The translations under genes were made by a program, and so were the position numbers. From Planctomycetes bacterium RBG_16_43_13 (GTDB lineage: Bacteria > Planctomycetota > MHYJ01), in NCBI GenBank assembly GCA_001828445.1, contig MHYJ01000017.1, forward strand, positions 1 through 10,095: a stretch of DNA of 10,095 nucleotides. The letters run 5' to 3'. Positions 6,633-10,095 of this stretch are shown in pieces. The notes under the pieces are model-generated. The model was not told the origin of the DNA and ran no database searches. It was given only the letters and a program-made list of their open reading frames with translations. Position 1 is the first letter of the stretch. Each line of letters opens with the position of its first letter.

Positions 6633-8390
6633 TTAGCTCTGATTATTTATCACATAATCGAGACTGAGGCCAAGCGTAAATGCAAGAGTTGCCTCATCAT
6701 CGCTAATATCCCATTTGTTACCGCAGTTCACCCAACATTGCGCCAGTAGGGGATCAATATCCTTTACAAGGCCAAAGGCATCGTATTGCTGGATTTTATT
6801 CCTTGCCTCAGGATAAAGTGTTTGTAACCTTTTCCTGTCAATCTTGAGTCCCCTTAGCTTCTTGAAAAACGGGCACTCCGCAGTAATGCTCTTGTTAAGT
6901 GCCTCTTTCTGTTTAAATAAAACCTTGGCAATGTAGCTCCCGGTCAAGAAGGCAACCACCTTTTCTTTCGCATCAAAAAAGTCGTGGTGCTCCTGAATAA
7001 ATTTTCCGTAAGTCCCTTCTGCTGTTAATTCTACTGTCATTCTCTCACCTCTCTTTCGCAATGCATTTAACTGATTTAGAAATAGCCATGTAGCAAAGGC
7101 GTCTCGTACTGTAGACGATAAAAGCTTCGGTTCAGACTTGGATGCAGACAAAATCGTTCTGACTAAATCCGTTAATACGGCCTTTTCCTCCAACACCCCT
7201 CCTGAAAAGATTGCGTCTATATAGCCTATAAACTTGTTGCGACTTGATTTATTATTGCTGCCGGTAAATTTTTGCAAGTTCTTAAAGGTATAATAAAAGG
7301 GTTTATTACCCATCCTAAAATAAGCATTGGCCTCAACAGCTCGCTTGGCCGAATAAATTTCAGTAATTCTTGAAGGTAGTACTTCCGGGATCTCTGCGGT
7401 TATCTTCCATGAAGCATTCGACTCTTTAAAGAAAACGAGTGTCAGAGTCAGCAGATCTTGCCCCCTGCCAACATTGGCAAGCTCTTCAAGTATCTCGTTT
7501 TCGGATGCCGTGATTTTTTCAAGCGCATTGCCAGCAAATGTATCCCCTCTTTCCTGTAGATGGTGTAAAATAATTTCTGCCAGTTCGTCATCTTCTGTTT
7601 GAAGATTTGGCAGCAATATATATTGTTCACCGCAAAGAGGGAATCTAAGCGTTCGTTCAGCAAATTCATAAGCTGATGAGACCGCTGTTATACACTCCTC
7701 ACAGACAGGGAAATTTTTTAATGTCTGGCTGTATGAAAACCCACCTGTTATCACACCTTTCTTATCCAGGTTATAGCTCTTCAAGCGGGAAAAGTTTCCA
7801 TAGACCTTCTTGCTGGTTTCACCGCACACGTAACAGGTGCGACCGTTTTCAATAACTTCAACTGTTTCAGCTTTACCATATTGATCAAGGGCATTCCTGA
7901 CCATATATTCCTTAACTTCCTGTTCCCGATAAAGAGGATATATTGTATCATTCTTTATAGTTGCAACGAACAGATAGGCCCTTGCATCCACCGATGGCGA
8001 TATCTCTTGTATTTTTTGTCTGACGTCAGGCAAAATTATGCCCTCATTAAAGTTAGCAACTATTTTTTGAAGCATCGTTTTTAGTGCCACTGTAGTGGTT
8101 GATAAAGCCTGAATACATCTTCCCAGCTTATTAACAGTTGAAGCTGGATCTTTAGAAAGCTTCTGCACGGCTGTCGGTGCAAAGCCGTTCCCACTCGACG
8201 CTTCCATATAAATAACGTCACGACTACCCTTCACCATCTTTAGCCCCACATATTGCCCGTTGTCTAAATCAAAACAGATAGCAATTCCATGTATATATAC
8301 CTCATCAAGCGGTTGATTCAAGCGCTCAATAATACCCTTTGGCCTTTTCCCTTCAATAATCCGACTTAACTCAAGCAATCTTGTAAACAT
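6633..8390 (-). CDS. cas8b: Cascade large subunit Cas8b (Csh1/TM1802-type)
   Basis: Cas8b is the large subunit of type I-B Cascade, which recognises the PAM and supports R-loop formation and Cas3 recruitment. From ATG 8390 the chain is 585 residues. A central zinc-ribbon-like unit has CYVCG (cysteines at about 186 and 189) and FPVCEEC (cysteines at about 230 and 233), as in Csh1/TM1802-type Cas8b. The N-terminus MFTRLLELSRIIEG resembles the usual start of this family. The frame is open further upstream to ATG 8423 and TTG 8426, but those codons lie inside a GC-rich palindrome and have no Shine-Dalgarno, whereas ATG 8390 has GGAG about seven bases upstream. The sequence is poorly conserved, as is normal for Cas8, so the assignment rests on the CxxC pairs, size and first place in the operon before cas7 and cas5. 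Confidence 0.9.
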   Translation of the reverse strand: MFTRLLELSRIIEGKRPKGIIERLNQPLDEVYIHGIAICFDLDNGQYVGLKMVKGSRDVIYMEASSGNGFAPTAVQKLSKDPASTVNKLGRCIQALSTTTVALKTMLQKIVANFNEGIILPDVRQKIQEISPSVDARAYLFVATIKNDTIYPLYREQEVKEYMVRNALDQYGKAETVEVIENGRTCYVCGETSKKVYGNFSRLKSYNLDKKGVITGGFSYSQTLKNFPVCEECITAVSSAYEFAERTLRFPLCGEQYILLPNLQTEDDELAEIILHHLQERGDTFAGNALEKITASENEILEELANVGRGQDLLTLTLVFFKESNASWKITAEIPEVLPSRITEIYSAKRAVEANAYFRMGNKPFYYTFKNLQKFTGSNNKSSRNKFIGYIDAIFSGGVLEEKAVLTDLVRTILSASKSEPKLLSSTVRDAFATWLFLNQLNALRKRGERMTVELTAEGTYGKFIQEHHDFFDAKEKVVAFLTGSYIAKVLFKQKEALNKSITAECPFFKKLRGLKIDRKRLQTLYPEARNKIQQYDAFGLVKDIDPLLAQCWVNCGNKWDISDDEATLAFTLGLSLDYVINNQS

Positions 8391-8413
8391 CTTGCCTCTC
8401 CATGTTGCCTTGT

Positions 8414-8436
8414 CCCCCTCCATCAAGGGAGGAGGG
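8414..8436. repeat. REP-like GC-rich palindrome, copy 1 (before cas8b)
   Basis: The arms CCCTCC (8416-8421) and GGAGGG (8431-8436) flank a short loop ATCAAGGGA. It is similar in sequence to the palindrome before the nucleotidyltransferase gene (9229-9249) and covers the two rejected upstream cas8b starts. No T run follows, so it is not a typical terminator. Confidence 0.6.
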
Positions 8437-8459
8437 ATTATCTCTACGCTCTTTAGTTT

Positions 8460-8480
8460 CTCCTCCGTTGGCAGGAGGAG
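8460..8480. repeat. REP-like GC-rich palindrome, copy 2 (after the NTase-HEPN gene)
   Basis: This is a perfect 7-base inverted repeat CTCCTCC/GGAGGAG around GTTGGCA, two bases past the stop of the NTase-HEPN gene. It has the same C/T-rich arm style as the other two palindromes. Transcripts from that gene could fold here, which might protect or attenuate the message entering cas8b, but no T tract follows. Confidence 0.6.
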
Positions 8481-8482
8481 GT

Positions 8483-9223
8483 CTATTGATTATAGACCCC
8501 TAAGATTTTCTTTGCATGTTCTAAAGCAAGCCTCGCCTCTTCCTCTGTAAGCGATTCCATGCCATATTCTGATTTTGTATACAGCTCGAACAATTTCCTG
8601 AAGACCTCAGCAATTTCTTTTCCAAGGTGCTTTCTTGCCAAAGGGAGGAGAACTGCTACTTTGCTTGAATAGCCTTCACCCTTCATGGCAAGAGCAGCCT
8701 GTATGGCGTGCTTGGATGCCACGAAACAGAAGTCTGTAATTCCATAACCCATATCTTTTTCCAGGAGTTCTTCTGCAATCTTTATCTTTCGCGATTCGAA
8801 TTCCCGGGACTCTTTGAAAAACTCTGAATATTTAATCTCCGGTGGTTCTGGATGTATAGATAGGTCTGTGTTGCCGTAAATCACCTTGCCTTCTTTCTTT
8901 ACTGCTGTATAAAGGGGTATCTTTTCTTTTTGAAAATCCTCAAGACTTGTGGATAGGACAGTAATACTTCTTTCCGTTTCAATATTATTTACAATATCAT
9001 TCGCAGACTTTTTCGTTTCCTTGTCTCTCTTGGCAAAGATGGCGAGCAAATCGATATCAGAGTCCTGTTTTGCGGTCCCCTTTGCCCATGAGCCGTAGAG
9101 AATTAAACATTTAATATTGTCTCTAAATCTTTTTGCAAGATTCTTTTTAATTTTTTCGAGTGTATCTTTGATATCCTCTGTCAAAATCCCCTCTAATTCC
9201 TCACTTGAAAACCCCATCCCCAC
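8483..9223 (-). CDS. Nucleotidyltransferase-HEPN fusion protein (MNT/HEPN type)
   Basis: This 246-residue chain carries two domains. Residues about 20-120 form a minimal nucleotidyltransferase: ILYGSWAKGTAKQDSDIDLL (41-60) contains the exact GS-x10-D-x-D motif (G44, S45, D56, D58), the signature of the MNT antitoxins that AMPylate HEPN toxins. Residues about 133-246 are a helical HEPN-like domain, with FVASKHAIQAALAMKGEGYS (167-186) and a tail LYTKSEYG...TEEEARLALEHAKKIL resembling the HEPN/UPF0332 group. The usual HEPN RNase motif R-x4-6-H is not evident, so RNase activity is doubtful. GTG 9223 has GGAGG at good spacing and ATG 9217 is the alternative; both lie beside a REP-like palindrome. 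The gene ends 92 bases before cas8b and could be read through into the cas operon. The role in defence or regulation is inferred. Confidence 0.82.
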   Translation of the reverse strand: MGMGFSSEELEGILTEDIKDTLEKIKKNLAKRFRDNIKCLILYGSWAKGTAKQDSDIDLLAIFAKRDKETKKSANDIVNNIETERSITVLSTSLEDFQKEKIPLYTAVKKEGKVIYGNTDLSIHPEPPEIKYSEFFKESREFESRKIKIAEELLEKDMGYGITDFCFVASKHAIQAALAMKGEGYSSKVAVLLPLARKHLGKEIAEVFRKLFELYTKSEYGMESLTEEEARLALEHAKKILGVYNQ

Positions 9224-9228
9224 CCTGT

Positions 9229-9249
9229 CCCTCCCCTTGAAGGGGAGGG
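9229..9249. repeat. REP-like GC-rich palindrome, copy 3 (before the NTase-HEPN gene)
   Basis: This is a perfect 10-base inverted repeat CCCTCCCCTT/AAGGGGAGGG around a single G. It lies six bases upstream of the GTG start, and its GGGAGG arm is also the apparent ribosome-binding site. Palindromes of this type are dispersed in some environmental bacterial genomes. Hairpin formation could mask the ribosome-binding site. Confidence 0.7.
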
Positions 9250-9289
9250 TATTTTCATCATCCTTTGTGAATTCCGGTTCCTGACCGGT

Positions 9290-9370
9290 TCATTCCTTAT
9301 CCTCAGCGCGCAGTTCTATATCCTTAGCCCAGATAAACATATGGAATACCATACAAGGAGTCCGGAACAT
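9290..9370 (-). CDS. 26-codon small reading frame between ORF6N and NTase-HEPN genes
   Basis: This frame starts at ATG 9370 and ends at TGA 9292-9290. The peptide begins MFRTPCMVFHMFIWAK and ends ELRAEDKE. It follows the left copy of the direct repeat much as the ORF6N gene follows the right copy. A GAGG lies only one base before the ATG, which is poor spacing. It may be a remnant or a chance frame, and I see nothing else gene-like in 9250-9450. Confidence 0.2.
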   Translation of the reverse strand: MFRTPCMVFHMFIWAKDIELRAEDKE

Positions 9371-9390
9371 GCCTCAAGGTCGTTCACAGA

Positions 9391-9454
9391 AACTGCCGTC
9401 AATGACTGCATCTCACCGGCTGCCAGAATATGTCATTGAAAGCCAGCACATTAT
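9391..9454. repeat. Direct repeat, left copy, at the 3' end of the ORF6N gene
   Basis: About 64 bases match 10011-10073 in the same orientation with one gap. The first 20 bases agree at 18 positions and the last 20 (ending CAGCACATTAT) at 18, with a more diverged centre. This copy overlaps the TAA stop of the ORF6N gene at 9453-9451. Confidence 0.75.
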
Positions 9455-9987
9455 GAGTTTCTGTATCGTAGTATACGTTCTCTCACCCGGAAACCAATCT
9501 TCTTTTCCTTTGTCTCAGGTGGTGCCATAATTTGGCGAATCGCATCAAAGACGATCTTGAACTGGGCATCGTATTTCCTTTCCATTTCTTCTATCTTCTG
9601 TTTGAGTTCCTTGTGTGTGGCAAGCATCTCCCTGATTTTTGTAAATGTTCGCATTATTTGAATGTTGACGCTTATTGCCCGCTCACTATTCAGGACGCTT
9701 GACAGCATGGCTACTCCATTTTCAGTAAAGGCATATGGTCTTTTTCTCAGTCCCATTTTATCTTTATTGGAAATCACAATTTGTGATTTCCAATTGTCCA
9801 TCTCTTCTTTTGTTAACTGGAACATAAAATCTTCCGGAAACCGATTTATATTTCTCCTAACAGCCTGATTCAATGCCCTGGTATCAACTCCATAAAGTCC
9901 TGCCAGGTCCCTATCAAGCATCACCTTTTTGCCCCTGATGATTAATATTTTGCTATTAATAATTTCCTGTGGGATTATTTCAGACAT
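9451..9987 (-). CDS. ORF6N domain-containing DNA-binding protein
   Basis: This 178-residue protein has an ORF6N/KilA-N-type DNA-binding domain at about residues 8-95. Its markers are [37 protein letters not shown] and [20 protein letters not shown], all hallmark segments of the family. A coiled-coil stretch follows ([20 protein letters not shown]), then a basic tail ending [12 protein letters not shown]. Such proteins are common in phages and in the accessory DNA of bacteria and are thought to be transcription or antirepressor-type regulators. The frame opens at a TTG (10011), but ATG 9987 has AGGAGG nine bases upstream and is chosen. The gene is bracketed by two diverged direct repeats, which suggests a cassette-like history. 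The target DNA is unknown. Confidence 0.88.
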   Translation of the reverse strand: MSEIIPQEIINSKILIIRGKKVMLDRDLAGLYGVDTRALNQAVRRNINRFPEDFMFQLTKEEMDNWKSQIVISNKDKMGLRKRPYAFTENGVAMLSSVLNSERAISVNIQIMRTFTKIREMLATHKELKQKIEEMERKYDAQFKIVFDAIRQIMAPPETKEKKIGFRVRERILRYRNS

Positions 9988-9996
9988 TTGGTGGTT

Positions 9997-10002
9997 CCTC
10001 CT
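9997..10002 (-). promoter_or_regulatory. Shine-Dalgarno fixing the ORF6N start
   Basis: AGGAGG lies nine bases before ATG 9987. It decides against the longer TTG start at 10011, which has no such site and would fall at the edge of the direct repeat. Confidence 0.75.
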
Positions 10003-10010
10003 GAAAAACA

Positions 10011-10073
10011 AACTACCGTCAATGACTACACATTACTGCAGTCAGAATTTATTGTTGAAAGACAGCACATTAT
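10011..10073. repeat. Direct repeat, right copy, upstream of the ORF6N gene
   Basis: This is the partner of 9391-9454 at an offset of about 620 bases. Its TTA at 10070-10072 aligns with the stop codon of the ORF6N gene in the left copy. On the minus strand this could likewise be the stop of a gene lying to the right of the window (last codons reading ...DNFLL), but only seven codons are visible. Confidence 0.7.
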
Positions 10074-10095
10074 AGCAGGAAATTGTCTTTTGGAA

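Noticed and set aside
8391..8426. Longer cas8b N-terminus from ATG 8423 or TTG 8426
   Set aside because: Those starts sit within a REP-like palindrome without a ribosome-binding site, while ATG 8390 has one and a family-like N-terminus.
9391..10073. Direct repeats as integron attC sites
   Set aside because: The ends do not show the RYYYAAC/GTTRRRY core pair and the copies lack the expected foldback symmetry.
1..10095. CRISPR array or degenerate CRISPR repeats
   Set aside because: No regularly spaced 28-37-base repeats are visible. A partial resemblance to a type I-B repeat end (TTCAATCCC-like at about 210) is inside cas1 coding sequence and single.

Overview
The window looks like chromosomal DNA of a Gram-negative bacterium with moderate to low GC. 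The short GC-rich palindromes, ORF6N-type protein and Shine-Dalgarno signals are loosely reminiscent of Desulfobacterota or Nitrospirota genomes, but nothing here fixes the taxon. Every gene I can support reads leftward (minus strand).

The core (1916-8390) is a type I-B CRISPR-Cas effector operon, transcribed in the order cas8b (zinc-ribbon large subunit), cas7, cas5, cas3 (HD nuclease plus helicase in one chain) and cas6. The genes overlap or lie 4-33 bases apart, so they very likely share one transcript. Cas8b, Cas7, Cas5 and Cas6 would form Cascade, Cas6 would cut the pre-crRNA, and Cas3 would degrade the target. The first 486 bases hold the N-terminal half of cas1, cut by the window edge just before its first expected catalytic region. 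The rest of the adaptation module, and probably the CRISPR array, should lie to the left. There is no cas4 and no CRISPR array in the window.

Between cas6 and cas1 are about 1.4 kb of small accessory genes instead of the expected cas4: a repeat-like spacer (about 1735-1860), a two-gene toxin-antitoxin-like pair (a BECR/DUF4258-like putative RNase at 1382-1699 and a DUF2283 protein at 1173-1394), a frameshifted and 5'-truncated gene remnant (961-1159), an antitoxin-like small protein (574-861) and a 25-codon reading frame coupled to it by a TAATG overlap (497-574).

Upstream of cas8b (right part) lie a single-chain nucleotidyltransferase-HEPN fusion (8483-9223), related by domain content to MNT/HEPN toxin-antitoxin modules, and an ORF6N-domain DNA-binding protein (9451-9987). 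Three GC-rich REP-like palindromes sit at the borders of the fusion gene, and two diverged direct repeats of about 63 bases bracket the ORF6N gene. Taken together, this is a type I-B locus embedded in defence or addiction-type accessory genes, with signs of past insertion and decay.
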